A stretch of 64,000 bases of DNA from Streptomyces sp. TRM49041 (GCF_008271805.1 NZ_VSRY01000092.1:1-64000); one strand, 5' to 3'. Numbered from the stretch's first letter, positions 1 through 9,558 are shown. Numbers and translations: made by a program. Notes: generated by a model from the letters alone, not told the origin.

Positions 1-1
1 C

Positions 2-445
2 GGCAACGACCTGTGGTTCAGCCAGAAGCACAAGGCGTTCGGCGGAAGCATCCAGTTCCTGTCGGCCCCGGACGGCACCCCGCTGTGGGTCTCCGACGTC
101 GAGCCGGGCTCCACCCCGGACATCACCGCCGCCCGCATCCACGCCCTACCCGCCCTGTACAAGGCGGCGGCACAGGGCCTGCCGACCCTGGCGGACAAGG
201 GCTACATCGGCGCGGGCATCGGCATCCTCATCCCCGTCCGCCGCCCAAAGGGCAAATCAGAACAGGCACTTCACGTCGATACGCGCATGTTCAACACCCT
301 GGTGCGGCACGTGCGAGCCCTGGGCGAGCGCACCGCTGCCGAGCTGAAGCAGCGATGGCGGACCCTCCAGTACGTCACGCTCAGCCCCAGCCGGATCGGC
401 GACATCGCCCGAGCCGCACTCGTCCTCAACGGAGTCTGGAAGTGA
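2..445 (+). mobile_element. Transposase C-terminal part, DDE_4 (HARBI1-like) family, cut by window edge
   Basis: The frame from base 2 to the TGA at 443-445 is open and reads as the C-terminal two thirds of a DDE superfamily endonuclease transposase of the kind annotated as 'transposase family protein' in Streptomyces. It starts GNDLWFSQKHKAFGG, followed by a segment like LWVSDVEPGSTPD and then TLADKGYIGAG, which carries the second catalytic Asp (about residue 65 of the visible part). The third acidic residue is probably the Glu in ALGERTAAEL (about residue 109). The N-terminal part with the first Asp lies outside the window, so intactness cannot be judged. It directly abuts a decayed integrase, suggesting a mobile-element junction. 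Family assignment is firm; activity is unknown. Confidence 0.85.
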
Positions 446-946
446 TCACCGTTGAGAAACCTCAGTGGCAGGCTCCTGGGGTGAGTGAGGAAGTGGACCC
501 GGCCTGCGTGCCGAACCCGACCCAGGTTGCTCGCCTGCTGACCGCTGTTGGCAAACAACGGGGACGCGGCTGGCAAGGAGTGGACGGACGATGGCTCGGT
601 CCACGAAGTGCACTCCTTGAAGAGGCGAGCCGTCAAGGCCACGCGTCCCGTGCCGATACCGCCGTCGTTCGTGCACACGCTGCGATCACGTCGATCGCTT
701 CGGCGTTGCGCCCGATGGTCGGGTTTTTCGAAATGCGGCCGACGGCTACGTGGACGCAGCAGCCTACGGCAAGACATGGGCGCGGGCCCATAAGAAGGCC
801 CTGGCTCCCAATGAGCAGCCGACGTTCCTCGCCAAGAGGCCCTATGACCTCCGGCACGCCGGGATCTCGTTCTGGCTGCACTCCGGCGTGGATCCTGCCG
901 AATGCGCGCGCCGGGCTGGCCAGAGCATCCAAGTGCTCTTCCAGTA
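442..946 (+). pseudogene. Decayed tyrosine integrase, C-terminal half
   Basis: Pieces of one site-specific tyrosine recombinase lie in successive frames. VDPACVPNPTQVARLLTAV (from about 497) resembles the hinge before the catalytic domain of Streptomyces integrases. A second frame holds GKEWTDDGSVHEVHSLKRRA and VPIPPSFVHTL (about 570-690). A third (about 750-946) holds RPYDLRHAGISFWLHSGVD followed by PAECARRAGQS, the box with the conserved Arg and His. The gene stops at IQVLFQ, just before where the His/Trp and the nucleophilic Tyr should follow, so the active-site Tyr is missing. At least two frameshifts plus the 3' loss make it inactive. No tRNA or obvious attachment site is visible beside it. 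It is probably a relic of an integrated element. Confidence 0.85.
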
Positions 947-996
947 GAAGAGGAGCATTTCGACGCCTCCCCCCATGGGAAGGGCCGGACGCTCCC

Positions 997-1040
997 AGAA
1001 GGCGCCTGACCCGGTGAAAACCCCAGGTCAGGCGCCTTCT
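997..1040. terminator. Strong hairpin terminator between integrase relic and aldehyde dehydrogenase
   Basis: A perfect 15-bp inverted repeat (997-1011 and 1026-1040, arm AGAAGGCGCCTGACC) encloses a 14-nt loop. It lies 10 bases past the stop codon of the minus-strand aldehyde dehydrogenase, where its terminator is expected. No long T tract follows on either strand, as is common in Streptomyces. Confidence 0.8.
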
Positions 1041-1049
1041 TTCGTGTCG

Positions 1050-2573
1050 CTAGAAGAAGCCGAGCTTCTTTGGGGAGTAGCTCACCAGCAGATTCTTCGT
1101 CTGCTGGTAGTGCTCCAGCATCATCTTGTGCGTCTCCCGGCCGATCCCCGACTGCTTGTACCCGCCGAACGCCGCGTGCGCCGGGTACAAGTGGTACGAG
1201 TTCGTCCACACACGGCCCGCCTGGAGCGCGCGGCCCGCGCGGTACGCCGTCGTCATGTCGCGGGTCCATACGCCCGCGCCCAGGCCGTACAGCGTGTCGT
1301 TGGCCGTGGTCATCGCGTCGTCGAAGTCGGTGAACGACGTGACCGCCACCACCGGCCCGAAGATCTCCTCCTGGAAGATCCGCATCCGGTTGTCGCCCTC
1401 GAAGACCGTCGGCTGGACGTAGTAGCCGCCCGCCATGTCCCCGTCGTACTCGATGCGCTGGCCGCCCGTCAGGATCTTCGCGCCCTCCTGCTGGCCGATG
1501 TCCAGGTAGGAGAGGATCTTCTCGAGCTGGTCGTTCGACGCCTGGGCGCCGATCATCGTGTCGGTGTCCAGCGGATGCCCTGGCACGATCCGCTCCGTAC
1601 GCGCCACCGCCGCGTCCAGGAAGTCCCCGTAGTGTCCCCGCTGGATGAGGGAGCGCGACGGACATGTGCACACCTCGCCCTGGTTCAGGGCGAACATGGT
1701 GAACCCCTCCAGCGCCTTGTCGCGGAAGTCGTCGTCCGCCGCCCACACGTCGTCGAAGAAGATGTTCGGCGACTTCCCGCCCAGTTCCAGCGTCACCGGC
1801 TTGATGTTCTCCGAGGCGTACTGCATGATCAGCCGCCCCGTCGTCGTCTCGCCCGTGAACGAGATCTTCGCGACGCGCGGGCTCGACGCGAGCGGCTTGC
1901 CCGCCTCCGCCCCGAAGCCGTTGACGATGTTCAGCACCCCCGGAGGGATCAGGTCCGCGACCATTCCCATCCACAGGTGGATGGACGCCGGTGTCTGTTC
2001 CGCGGGCTTGAGTACCACCGCGTTGCCCGCCGCCAGCGCGGGCGCCACCTTCCACGCCGCCATCAGCAGCGGGAAGTTCCACGGGATGATCTGCGCCACG
2101 ACCCCCAGCGGCTCGTGGAAGTGGTACGCGACCGTGTCGTCGTCCAGCTGGCTCAGCGAACCCTCCTGGGCCCGCAGAGCCCCCGCGAAATAGCGGAAGT
2201 GGTCGATCGCCAGCGGCAGGTCGGCCGCCAGGGTCTCCCGTACCGGCTTGCCGTTCTCCCAGCTCTCCGCGACCGCCAGTTCCTCCAGCCGCTCCTCCAT
2301 CCGGTCCGCGATGCGCAGCAGCACGCCCGCGCGCTCTGCGGCCGACGTCCTGCCCCACGCCGGGGCCGCGGCGTGCGCCGCGTCCAGCGCCCGCTCCACG
2401 TCCTCTGCCGTGCCCCGGGCGACGTCCGTGAACGGACGCCCGTCGACGGGACTCGGGTTCTCGAAGTACTGCCCCCGAACGGGCGGTACATGAGCGCCGC
2501 CGATCCAGTGGTCGTAACGGGACTCGTACGAGACGATCGCGCCCTCCGTGCCGGGCGCCGCATACCGGGTCAT
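1050..2573 (-). CDS. exaC: Aldehyde dehydrogenase, ExaC/AldB type
   Basis: This is a 507-residue NAD(P)+-dependent aldehyde dehydrogenase, the usual length for the family. The catalytic machinery is complete: the substrate-site Asn in IIPWNFP (about N166), the general base in [10 protein letters not shown] (about E263) and the nucleophilic Cys in [10 protein letters not shown] (about C302, with a second Cys two residues on). The C-terminus SPKKLGFF resembles ExaC/AldB acetaldehyde dehydrogenases. It probably oxidises short-chain aldehydes such as acetaldehyde to the acid in the cytoplasm. An AAGGAGG sequence eight bases ahead supports the ATG at 2573. The GAF-domain regulator ends 76 bases upstream on the same strand, the arrangement seen for AcoR/ExaC-type pairs, so induction by aldehyde or alcohol through that regulator is likely. 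Substrate specificity is inferred. Confidence 0.9.
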   Translation of the reverse strand: MTRYAAPGTEGAIVSYESRYDHWIGGAHVPPVRGQYFENPSPVDGRPFTDVARGTAEDVERALDAAHAAAPAWGRTSAAERAGVLLRIADRMEERLEELAVAESWENGKPVRETLAADLPLAIDHFRYFAGALRAQEGSLSQLDDDTVAYHFHEPLGVVAQIIPWNFPLLMAAWKVAPALAAGNAVVLKPAEQTPASIHLWMGMVADLIPPGVLNIVNGFGAEAGKPLASSPRVAKISFTGETTTGRLIMQYASENIKPVTLELGGKSPNIFFDDVWAADDDFRDKALEGFTMFALNQGEVCTCPSRSLIQRGHYGDFLDAAVARTERIVPGHPLDTDTMIGAQASNDQLEKILSYLDIGQQEGAKILTGGQRIEYDGDMAGGYYVQPTVFEGDNRMRIFQEEIFGPVVAVTSFTDFDDAMTTANDTLYGLGAGVWTRDMTTAYRAGRALQAGRVWTNSYHLYPAHAAFGGYKQSGIGRETHKMMLEHYQQTKNLLVSYSPKKLGFF

Positions 2574-2649
2574 CTCCGTGGCCTCCTTGGCCTGCGCGGC
2601 CCATCGGGGAGCGCCGGCCGCCGTCCGGCCGGCGCTCGCCCCGGCGAGG

Positions 2650-4059
2650 CTACGGAGCGGAACGTTGCGACCGCGTTGCGTCGAACGACAGTTCTGTCGA
2701 CAGTCCTTTCGGTAGTCCCTTCGGCAGTCCCTTCGGCCGCTCCGCCGACAGCTCTGTCGGTCGCCCGGCCGACAGCTCCTCGTCCAGCGCCCGCAGCCGC
2801 GCCCGCACTGGAGCCCGCTGTTCCGCCGGCACCGCCGCCGACAGTGCCCGCCATACCTCCAGGTCGTCCTCGCCCCACGAGCTGTGTGCCCAGTCGGCCA
2901 GTAACCCGGTGTCCCCGCGCGCGAGGAGCGCCGCCCGCAACTCGTCCGCCAGGCGCCGCCGCAGCCGCACCACCCCCGGCGCGCACGACCCCGGCAGCAG
3001 TGGCCCCGCGTATCCGCCCAGCGCCGCCGTCAACGCCCCGGACGCCAGCCGCCGCGTGACCGCCTCGAAGTCCGCGTCCACCGGCGCCGCCAGCCGGTAC
3101 GGGCGCGAGCTCAGCAGCTCCGGCCCCAGCAGCCCGCGCAGCCGGGACAGTTCGGCCCGCAGCGTCACCGGCGTGACCACCCCGTCCTCGTACAGCGCCG
3201 CCATCAGCTCGTCACCGCACAGTCCCTGCGGATGGGCGGCCAGCAGCACCGCGATCTCGCTGTGCCGCGGGCTCAGCCGCACCGTGCGGCACCCCGCCAC
3301 CAGCACCGCCTCGTCCCGGCCCAGCGCCGACAGCCGCACCCGGTCCCTGGCCGGCGCCGGGGCCAGGAGCGCCAGCTGCGACTCCGCCGCCCGCGCCACC
3401 GCCTGCACGAACGCCATGCTGTGCGGATGCGCCAGCCGGTCCCCACCCGTGATGTCCACCGCGCCCAGCAGCCGCCCGGTCCGCGGATCGTGGACCGGCG
3501 CCGCCGCGCACGTCCACGACTGAACCGGGCGCCGGAAGTGCTCCGCCGCGAACACCTGCACCGGGCGGTCGATCGCCAGTGCCGTACCCGGCGCGTTCGT
3601 TCCCATCGCAGACTCCGACCACCGCGCACCCGCGACGAAGTTCATCCGCCGAGCCAGGCGCAGCGTACGGGGGTGCCCCTCCACCCACAGCAGCCGCCCG
3701 TACGAGTCGCACACGGCCACCAGATGCTCCCCGTCCGTCGCGTACGCCCCCGTCAGCTCGCGGATCACCGGCATGGCCGCCGCCAGCGGATGCGCCGCCC
3801 GGTACGCGGCCAGCTCGTCCTCGCCCAGCTCCACACTCGCGGCGCCGTCCGGACTCACCCGCGCCCGTACGCACCGCCGCCACGACTCCGCCACCACCGG
3901 CCGCACGTTCGGACGCCCTCTCGCGCCCGCCGCGGCGTCCGCCGCTGTCCCCGCCCTGCCGTCCGCCGCCGTGACGAACGCGTCATGCGCCCGTCGCAGC
4001 TCCCCGGCGCGCCGCCCAGGGTCCGCGCCCGGCTCCAGAGCCACCCACGCGTCGCTCAA
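2650..4059 (-). CDS. GAF-domain transcriptional regulator, AcoR-like but without an AAA+ domain
   Basis: This 469-residue cytoplasmic regulator has an N-terminal segment ([16 protein letters not shown]) followed by a GAF sensor with the motif [20 protein letters not shown], typical of AcoR-type activators (roughly residues 40-220). A C-terminal winged-helix/SARP-like part follows ([14 protein letters not shown]). The sigma-54 AAA+ module of true AcoR is absent, as expected in actinobacteria. The start chosen is TTG at 4059, preceded by GAGGAGG at five bases; the longer open frame upstream has no family match. The tail contains a short repeat (ELSAGRP, ELSAERP, then [10 protein letters not shown]). 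It sits just upstream of the aldehyde dehydrogenase on the same strand and most likely controls it in response to an aldehyde or alcohol. The inducer is not known. Confidence 0.8.
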   Translation of the reverse strand: MSDAWVALEPGADPGRRAGELRRAHDAFVTAADGRAGTAADAAAGARGRPNVRPVVAESWRRCVRARVSPDGAASVELGEDELAAYRAAHPLAAAMPVIRELTGAYATDGEHLVAVCDSYGRLLWVEGHPRTLRLARRMNFVAGARWSESAMGTNAPGTALAIDRPVQVFAAEHFRRPVQSWTCAAAPVHDPRTGRLLGAVDITGGDRLAHPHSMAFVQAVARAAESQLALLAPAPARDRVRLSALGRDEAVLVAGCRTVRLSPRHSEIAVLLAAHPQGLCGDELMAALYEDGVVTPVTLRAELSRLRGLLGPELLSSRPYRLAAPVDADFEAVTRRLASGALTAALGGYAGPLLPGSCAPGVVRLRRRLADELRAALLARGDTGLLADWAHSSWGEDDLEVWRALSAAVPAEQRAPVRARLRALDEELSAGRPTELSAERPKGLPKGLPKGLSTELSFDATRSQRSAP

Positions 4060-4147
4060 CCCGCCCTCCTCGCCGCGGCCTTCGGTGCCAGTGCCATCGT
4101 CCCCGCCCCGCCGCGCCCCAGACAACCTGGCCCGCGCCCCACTGGCG

Positions 4148-4153
4148 TACAGT
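4148..4153 (+). promoter_or_regulatory. Probable -10 element for the folD transcript
   Basis: TACAGT lies six to seven bases ahead of the first base of the ZTP riboswitch consensus, which fits transcription starting at about 4160. I see no good -35 sequence at the standard distance, so the call is tentative. Confidence 0.4.
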
Positions 4154-4156
4154 GGG

Positions 4157-4238
4157 GGCGGGCCGTGACTGGCGCTTGGGTGGAGTACCACCGGGGAGCG
4201 GCCCGGCGGACACCGCCACCTGCCGCGCGCCTGGGCGA
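4157..4238 (+). ncRNA. ZTP (pfl) riboswitch upstream of folD
   Basis: The leader matches the pfl/ZTP riboswitch consensus in order. GGGCCGTGACTGGCG is the first conserved strand. A GGTGG...CCACC hairpin follows and leads into the diagnostic CACCGGGGAGCGG. After a variable linker, CGCGCCTGGGCGATC gives the conserved GCCTGGGCA-like 3' strand. These RNAs bind ZTP/ZMP (AICAR ribotides), which build up when 10-formyl-tetrahydrofolate is short, and turn on one-carbon genes. The folD start codon is about 38 bases downstream, a suitable distance for control of translation or early termination. The motif and the gene behind it agree with known examples. Confidence 0.92.
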
Positions 4239-4275
4239 TCAGCACATATGTTCCTGTCGACGCCCAGGAGGACCC

Positions 4276-5145
4276 GTGTCCACGACCGCAAGCGCCCGCC
4301 TCATGGACGGCAGCGGCCTCGCCCGCCGCCTCGTCGAGGAGACCGCCGCCCGCGCCGCCGACCTCACCCGCCGCACCGGAACCCGTCCCTGCCTCGCCAC
4401 CGTCCTCGTCGGCGAGGACCCCGCATCCGTGACGTACGTACGGATGAAGCGCGCTCGCTGCGAGAAGGCCGGCATCCGCTCGCACCACGTCGAACTGCCG
4501 GCCACGACCACCACCGAAGAGCTGGTCGCCGCCCTGCGCGCCCTGTCGGAGGACCCCGAGGTCCACGGCATCCTGCTCCAGCACCCGGTGGGCCGGCACA
4601 TCGACGAGCGCGCGGCGTTCGAGGCGATCGCCCCCGAGAAGGACGTCGACGGCGTCACCATCAGCTCCTTCGCCGCGATGAGCTTCGGCCTGCCCGGCTT
4701 CGTCTCCTGCACGCCCGGCGGCATCATGCGGCTCCTGGACGCGTACGACGTCGACCCGGCCGGCAAGCGTGCCGTGGTGGTCGGCCGCAGCGCCATCCTC
4801 GGCAAGCCCGCCGGGATGTTGCTGCTCGCCCGGAACGCCACGGTGACGTACTGCCACTCGTACACCCCCGCCGCCGACCTCTCCGCCGCCCTCCGTGCGG
4901 CCGACATCGTGATCGCCGCCGTGGGCCGCCCCCGCTTCATCAAGGGCGAGGACATCAAGCCGGGCGCGGTCGTCGTCGACGCCGGCTACAACGAGGGCAA
5001 CGTCGGCGACGTCGACTTCGAGCCCGCCGCCGAGCGCGCCGGCCTGATCACCCCGGTCCCGGGCGGCGTCGGCCCCATGACGATCGCCACCCTCCTCGCC
5101 CAGACGGTCGAGGCAGCCGAACACCAGCTGGGCGCGACCGCCTGA
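4276..5145 (+). CDS. folD: Bifunctional methylenetetrahydrofolate dehydrogenase/cyclohydrolase
   Basis: This 289-residue protein has the standard FolD length and motifs. SVTYVRMKRARCEKAGI carries the catalytic Lys (about K58). HGILLQHPVGRHID and EKDVDG line the active site. VVVGRSAILGKPAGMLL is the NADP-binding glycine motif, and PVPGGVGPMTIATLL is the C-terminal signature. It converts 5,10-methylene-tetrahydrofolate to 10-formyl-tetrahydrofolate in two steps in the cytoplasm, feeding purine and formyl-Met synthesis. The GTG start at 4276 is preceded by AGGAGG. A ZTP riboswitch occupies the leader, so expression should rise when 10-formyl-folate is limiting. It may be a second folD copy dedicated to this response, since it lies in accessory DNA, but that cannot be tested here. 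Confidence 0.93.
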   Translation: MSTTASARLMDGSGLARRLVEETAARAADLTRRTGTRPCLATVLVGEDPASVTYVRMKRARCEKAGIRSHHVELPATTTTEELVAALRALSEDPEVHGILLQHPVGRHIDERAAFEAIAPEKDVDGVTISSFAAMSFGLPGFVSCTPGGIMRLLDAYDVDPAGKRAVVVGRSAILGKPAGMLLLARNATVTYCHSYTPAADLSAALRAADIVIAAVGRPRFIKGEDIKPGAVVVDAGYNEGNVGDVDFEPAAERAGLITPVPGGVGPMTIATLLAQTVEAAEHQLGATA

Positions 5146-5155
5146 CGACCCGGAA

Positions 5156-5173
5156 CGGGCCCTCCGGGGCCCG
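5156..5173 (+). terminator. Short hairpin after folD
   Basis: CGGGCCC, the tetraloop TCCG and GGGCCCG form a 7-bp perfect stem with a stable UNCG-type loop, 10 bases after the folD stop codon. It probably terminates the folD message. Confidence 0.6.
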
Positions 5174-5308
5174 CTCCCGGCGTCCAGGGCGACCCCAGGG
5201 CAGGGGCACCGCTCCAGTGCCCCTGCCCGACCGCGGTCGAGAGCACGGGGGAGGGGCGTGGCGGGACGGTGCGGCGGCCGCGGCCGGACGGCGGCGCCAC
5301 GGGGTCCG

Positions 5309-6577
5309 TCACCCCTCACCCTCCTCCAGCAACCCCGCCAACACCGCCCCCGGCTCATGCCCGCACGGCCCAGCGGGGGCCCACCGCCCACGCTCCCTCC
5401 GGTACGGCCACCATCGCCCGTCCCGCCCCAGCCGCACCTGCACATCAGCGCCCGGCACATCCCAGCGACCGCCGCCCACCGACCGCAGCGCGGGCCGCTC
5501 GCCGTCCTCCCACGCACCCGCGAGCAGCGCCTCGGCGCGGGCCGACACATCGGGCTCCGGAGCCCACTCCTCCTCCAGCACCGCGAGGCCCGCCGCACCA
5601 CCCAGCCGCCACGCGCGCACGGCCAGCTCCAGGTCCACCGAACCACGCCCCGTCCCGGCGGCGAGCCGCGCCACGACCTCGGGGGCGTCCCCGGCGACGG
5701 CGGCCAGCCGTACCGCGTCCTGACCCGGGGTCAGCGCCTCGTCCGGCAGCCACGCGCCGCCCGTGGCAAGTGCCTCCGCCAGCATCCGCCGCGCCCGCCC
5801 CGCCGCGTCAGCGGCGAGCAGCTCCAGCGCCGCCGGGTGCACCCCCTCCGCGGGGCCCGCCTCGGTGTCCAGCGACGGCGGCTCGCCGGGCTCCGCCGGC
5901 ACCGGCGGCGGTACGGGAAGCGCCGGCAGGATGCCGCCGACCGCGAACGCCTCGTCGGCCCGTACGCCCTCCGGCTCGGCCACCACCACCTCGTCGGCGG
6001 CCGCCGCACCCCGAGCCGTCAGCTCCTCCAGCACCCGTCGCTCTCCCCGCCCCCGCACCAGCAGCAGTACGAACGGGTCCCGGTCGAGCAGCCGCGCCAC
6101 CTGGTAGGAGAGGGCGGCCGTGTGCGGGCAGTGGTCCCACGCCCCGCACGCGCACTCCGCGTCCAGGTCGCCCATGCCCGGCAGCAGTTCGACGCCCGCC
6201 GCCGCGGCGTCCTCCACGAGATGCGGCGGCATGTCCCGGTCGAGCAGCGCGGCGACATGCCCCGCCCGTTCCACAGCCGTCTCCAGAAACCGGTCCCAGT
6301 CCCCGTCGGACAGCTCCTGTACGAGCACGTCGGCCCGGTAGGCGGTGCCGTCCCGGTCCTGGACGACAGCGGTGATCCGCCCGGGCCGCACCGTCACGGC
6401 GCCCACGGCCCCGGCACGCGCCCGTGCCCGGCCCTTCTTCAGCTGCTCCCCGTCGAGCGCCGTGTCCTCCAGGGCCTTCAGCCACGCCCGGCCCCACCAG
6501 GTCTCCGCGAATCCCCGCCCCCGGGCGGGCGGCAGCGCGGCGAAGGTCGACTCGTCCTCGTGGTACGCACCGCTCAT
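5309..6577 (-). CDS. SWIM zinc-finger domain protein
   Basis: This 422-residue protein starts MSGAYHEDEST and contains a SWIM zinc finger at residues 142-152 (CACGAWDHCPH, the CxC...CxH ligand pattern). The rest is Ala/Glu-rich and has no motif I recognise. Its ATG (6577-6575) overlaps the stop of the SNF2 helicase gene by four bases (ATGA), so the two are translationally coupled. SWIM proteins paired with SNF2 ATPases recur across actinobacteria, and the finger probably contacts DNA or the helicase. The cellular role is not established; DNA repair or chromatin remodelling is a guess. The assignment rests on the finger and the operon. Confidence 0.85.
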   Translation of the reverse strand: MSGAYHEDESTFAALPPARGRGFAETWWGRAWLKALEDTALDGEQLKKGRARARAGAVGAVTVRPGRITAVVQDRDGTAYRADVLVQELSDGDWDRFLETAVERAGHVAALLDRDMPPHLVEDAAAAGVELLPGMGDLDAECACGAWDHCPHTAALSYQVARLLDRDPFVLLLVRGRGERRVLEELTARGAAAADEVVVAEPEGVRADEAFAVGGILPALPVPPPVPAEPGEPPSLDTEAGPAEGVHPAALELLAADAAGRARRMLAEALATGGAWLPDEALTPGQDAVRLAAVAGDAPEVVARLAAGTGRGSVDLELAVRAWRLGGAAGLAVLEEEWAPEPDVSARAEALLAGAWEDGERPALRSVGGGRWDVPGADVQVRLGRDGRWWPYRRERGRWAPAGPCGHEPGAVLAGLLEEGEG

Positions 6578-9558
6578 CGTCCGCCCCCTCCGTTCGTCCC
6601 GCGCAACTCCACCAGCTCCGCCAGCTCGGCGTCGGTCAGCTCCGTCAACGCCGCCTCCCCGGCCCCGCCGAGCACCGTCTCCGCCAACTCCCGCTTGCGG
6701 GCCAGCATGTCCGCGATCCGGTCCTCGACGGTGCCTTCGGCGATCAGCCGGTGCACCTGCACGGGCTGTGTCTGCCCGATCCGGTACGCCCGGTCGGTGG
6801 CCTGCGCCTCCACAGCCGGGTTCCACCAGCGGTCGTAGTGCACGACGTGCCCCGCGCGCGTGAGGTTCAGCCCGGTGCCCGCCGCCTTCAACGACAGCAG
6901 GAACACCGGCACGTCACCGTCCTGGAAGCGGCCCACCATCGCCTCGCGCTCGGCGACCGGCGTGCCGCCGTGCAGCAGCTGAGTCCGTACGCCCCGGGCG
7001 GCCAGGTGCTCCTCCAGCAGCCGCGCCATCCGAACGTACTGAGTGAAGACGAGCACGCTCGCGCCTTCCGCGAGGATCGTGTCGAGCAGTTCGTCCAGCA
7101 GCTCCAGCTTTCCCGAGCGGCCGTTGAGCCGGGTCGGCCGCCCCTCCTCCTTCAGGTACTGGGCGGGGTGGTTGCAGATCTGCTTGAGCCCGTTCAGCAA
7201 CGTGACGACCAGGCCGCGCCGCTCCATGCCGTCCGACTCCGCGATGGCCGTGAGGGTCTCGCGCACCACCGCCTCGTAAAGCCCCGTCTGTTCGGGCGTC
7301 AGCGACACGGCCCGGTCCGTCTCCGTCTTCGGCGGCAGCTCGGGCGCGATCCCCGGGTCCGACTTGCGGCGGCGCAGCAGGAACGGCCGGACCAGCCGCG
7401 CCAGCCGCTCGGCCGCCGCCGGGTCGGCGCCGCCCTCGACGGCCTCGGCGTACCGGCCGCGGAACGTGCCGAGGCTGCCGAGCAGTCCGGGCGTCGTCCA
7501 GTCGAGGATCGCCCACAGCTCGGAGAGGTTGTTCTCCACCGGCGTGCCGGTCAGCGCCACCCGCGCACGCGCGCCGATGGTGCGCAGCCGCCGGGCGGTC
7601 GCCGAGTACGGGTTCTTGACGTGCTGCGCCTCGTCCGCGACGACCATGCCCCAGTCCACGCGCGCGAGGCGGCCCGCGTCCAGCCGCATCGTGCCGTACG
7701 TGGTGAGCACGAACCCGCCTTCGGCCATGCCGTCCAGGTCCCGCGCGGTCCCGTGGAAGCGGCGTACGGGTGTGCCAGGCGCGAACTTCTCGATCTCCCG
7801 CTGCCAGTTGCCCATCAGCGACGTCGGGCAGACGACCAGGGTCGGCCCGGCGGCGGACGGGTCGGTCTGCCGGTGCAGATGCAGCGCGACGAGCGTGATC
7901 GTCTTCCCAAGGCCCATGTCGTCGGCGAGACAGCCGCCGAGCCCCAGGGACGTCATCCGGTGCAGCCAGTTCAGACCGCGCAGCTGGTAGTCGCGCAGCG
8001 TCGCGGCGAGCGCGGCCGGCTGTGCCACCTCCTGCTGCCCGCCCTCGGGGTCGGCGAGCCGGTCACGCAGCTCCCGCAGCCACCCCGACGCCTCGACGCC
8101 GACGCGGCGCCCGTCCAGCTCGGTGGCGCCGGTCAGCACGGCCCCGAGCGCCTCCACGGGAGTGACCTTGCGGTCCCGGTACTCCCGCGCGCGCCGCACC
8201 TCCTCCGGGTCGACCAGCACCCACTGGTCACGCAGCCGCACCAGCGGCCGGCCGGCCTCGGCGAGCCGGTCGAGCTCGGCCCGGCCGACCGGCTGGTCGC
8301 CCAGTGCGAACCGCCAGTCGAAGGCCAGCAGCGCGTCGGCGGACAGGAGGGACGGCAGCCCGGAGTCTCGTCCCTCCGGACCGGCGCCCCCTTCGCCCCG
8401 CGGCGGCCCGACCACGGCCCGCGCGGTCAGCGAACGCGCCAGCCGCCTGGGCCAGTGCACCTGTACGCCGGTCTGCGCGAGCGCCCGCCCGGCCTCGCCC
8501 AGCAGCTCGGCTACCTCCTCCTCGGCCAGCTCAAGGGCCTCCGGCACGGCCGCCGACAACAGGGGCGACAGGGCGGGCCATACGCGGGCGGCGCGGCGCA
8601 GCGCGAGAAGCGCGTCCCGGCGCGCCGACACCCTCAACGCCTCACCCGCCGCACCCGACCACACGGCGGCGGCGTCCGCGACGAGTCCACCGTCCCCGAC
8701 GCTGTGCAACTGCGGTACGGCACGGAAGCGGGGGGCCGCTGGAGGGCCGTTCCTGTCGGCGGACCCGTTACCGTCGGCGGCGCCGTAACAGTCGGCCGCC
8801 CCGTTCCCGACGGCGCCGCTGCCGTGGTCGGCGGGGGTTCCGCCGACGGCGTCCGACCCGTCAAGGTCCGTCACCTCGATCCGCAGGGAGAGCCGTACGC
8901 CCGCGTCGTGCCCGGCGGCGACATCCGCGGCCCAGTCCCGCAGCCCGGGGACGTGCTGGGGTTCGTCCGCCGCGAACGCCGCCGCGCCTGCCGCGAGCGG
9001 CGCCGCCGGGGTACGGGGCAGCACGTCGGCCACCGCGTCCAGGAAGGCCCGCAGCAGCCCCTCGGGCTCCGGCAGCAGAACCGTCCCGTCGGCGGCCCTG
9101 CCGGCCGGCACCGCGTGGGCCGCGGGCGGCATCGACGCGGCGAGCGTCCGCAGCCGGTCCAGGTCCTCGGGCGCGAGCGGGCCGACCCGCCACGCGTCGT
9201 GGCCGGCGGCGGTCAGGCCGGGCAACAGCCGCCCACGCGCGACCAGGTGGAGGGCGAGCAGCGCGGCCGCGCCCCAGAACGCCGCCGAGCGCGAGGGGTC
9301 GGTGGCTGCCCCCGCCCCCGTACGGATCAGCAACGGGAGTGCGTCCCGTACGGGCAGGCACAGAGCCGTCACCCGCCGGGGGAGGGCGTCGTCGGCGACG
9401 ACGGTCACCCTCTCGACGTCCCCGGCGACGGCGCCGGACGCGGGCGGCGGCTCGCCGTCGGGTGACCAGAGGACGACGCGTCCGGTGCGGGCGGGGTCGG
9501 CGGGCAGGAAGACGGTGGAAAGGCGGGCGAGGCCGGATATCGCGGAGTCCCAGTGCAC
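6574..9558 (-). CDS. SNF2-family DEAD/DEAH-box helicase (HepA/RapA-like)
   Basis: This 994-residue protein has a long N-terminal region of unknown fold (about 1-510) and a complete SNF2 ATPase. Walker A is DDMGLGKTITL (about 546-556) and motif II is VVADEAQHVKNP. Motif III is LTGTPVENNLSELWAIL. Motifs V and VI are SLKAAGTGLNLTRAG and QATDRAYRIGQ. Such proteins are ATP-driven double-strand DNA translocases. It is the first gene of a two-gene unit with the SWIM protein. Residues 233-275 contain a low-complexity Gly/Asp/Asn/Ala stretch. The start is GTG at 9558; only a distant GAGGA lies ahead, so it may be off by a few codons. I see no methylase or nuclease partner that would make it part of a known defence system. 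Confidence 0.9.
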   Translation of the reverse strand: MHWDSAISGLARLSTVFLPADPARTGRVVLWSPDGEPPPASGAVAGDVERVTVVADDALPRRVTALCLPVRDALPLLIRTGAGAATDPSRSAAFWGAAALLALHLVARGRLLPGLTAAGHDAWRVGPLAPEDLDRLRTLAASMPPAAHAVPAGRAADGTVLLPEPEGLLRAFLDAVADVLPRTPAAPLAAGAAAFAADEPQHVPGLRDWAADVAAGHDAGVRLSLRIEVTDLDGSDAVGGTPADHGSGAVGNGAADCYGAADGNGSADRNGPPAAPRFRAVPQLHSVGDGGLVADAAAVWSGAAGEALRVSARRDALLALRRAARVWPALSPLLSAAVPEALELAEEEVAELLGEAGRALAQTGVQVHWPRRLARSLTARAVVGPPRGEGGAGPEGRDSGLPSLLSADALLAFDWRFALGDQPVGRAELDRLAEAGRPLVRLRDQWVLVDPEEVRRAREYRDRKVTPVEALGAVLTGATELDGRRVGVEASGWLRELRDRLADPEGGQQEVAQPAALAATLRDYQLRGLNWLHRMTSLGLGGCLADDMGLGKTITLVALHLHRQTDPSAAGPTLVVCPTSLMGNWQREIEKFAPGTPVRRFHGTARDLDGMAEGGFVLTTYGTMRLDAGRLARVDWGMVVADEAQHVKNPYSATARRLRTIGARARVALTGTPVENNLSELWAILDWTTPGLLGSLGTFRGRYAEAVEGGADPAAAERLARLVRPFLLRRRKSDPGIAPELPPKTETDRAVSLTPEQTGLYEAVVRETLTAIAESDGMERRGLVVTLLNGLKQICNHPAQYLKEEGRPTRLNGRSGKLELLDELLDTILAEGASVLVFTQYVRMARLLEEHLAARGVRTQLLHGGTPVAEREAMVGRFQDGDVPVFLLSLKAAGTGLNLTRAGHVVHYDRWWNPAVEAQATDRAYRIGQTQPVQVHRLIAEGTVEDRIADMLARKRELAETVLGGAGEAALTELTDAELAELVELRGTNGGGGR

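Noticed and set aside
271..2604. Long minus-strand frame of 777 codons and similar long frames antisense to real genes
   Set aside because: These are shadow frames produced by high third-position GC; the protein is low-complexity Gly/Arg and overlaps the aldehyde dehydrogenase in another frame.
5309..9558. SNF2/SWIM pair as a phage-defence system such as DISARM
   Set aside because: No methylase, phospholipase D or DUF1998-type partner lies nearby; the pair looks like a common actinobacterial operon.
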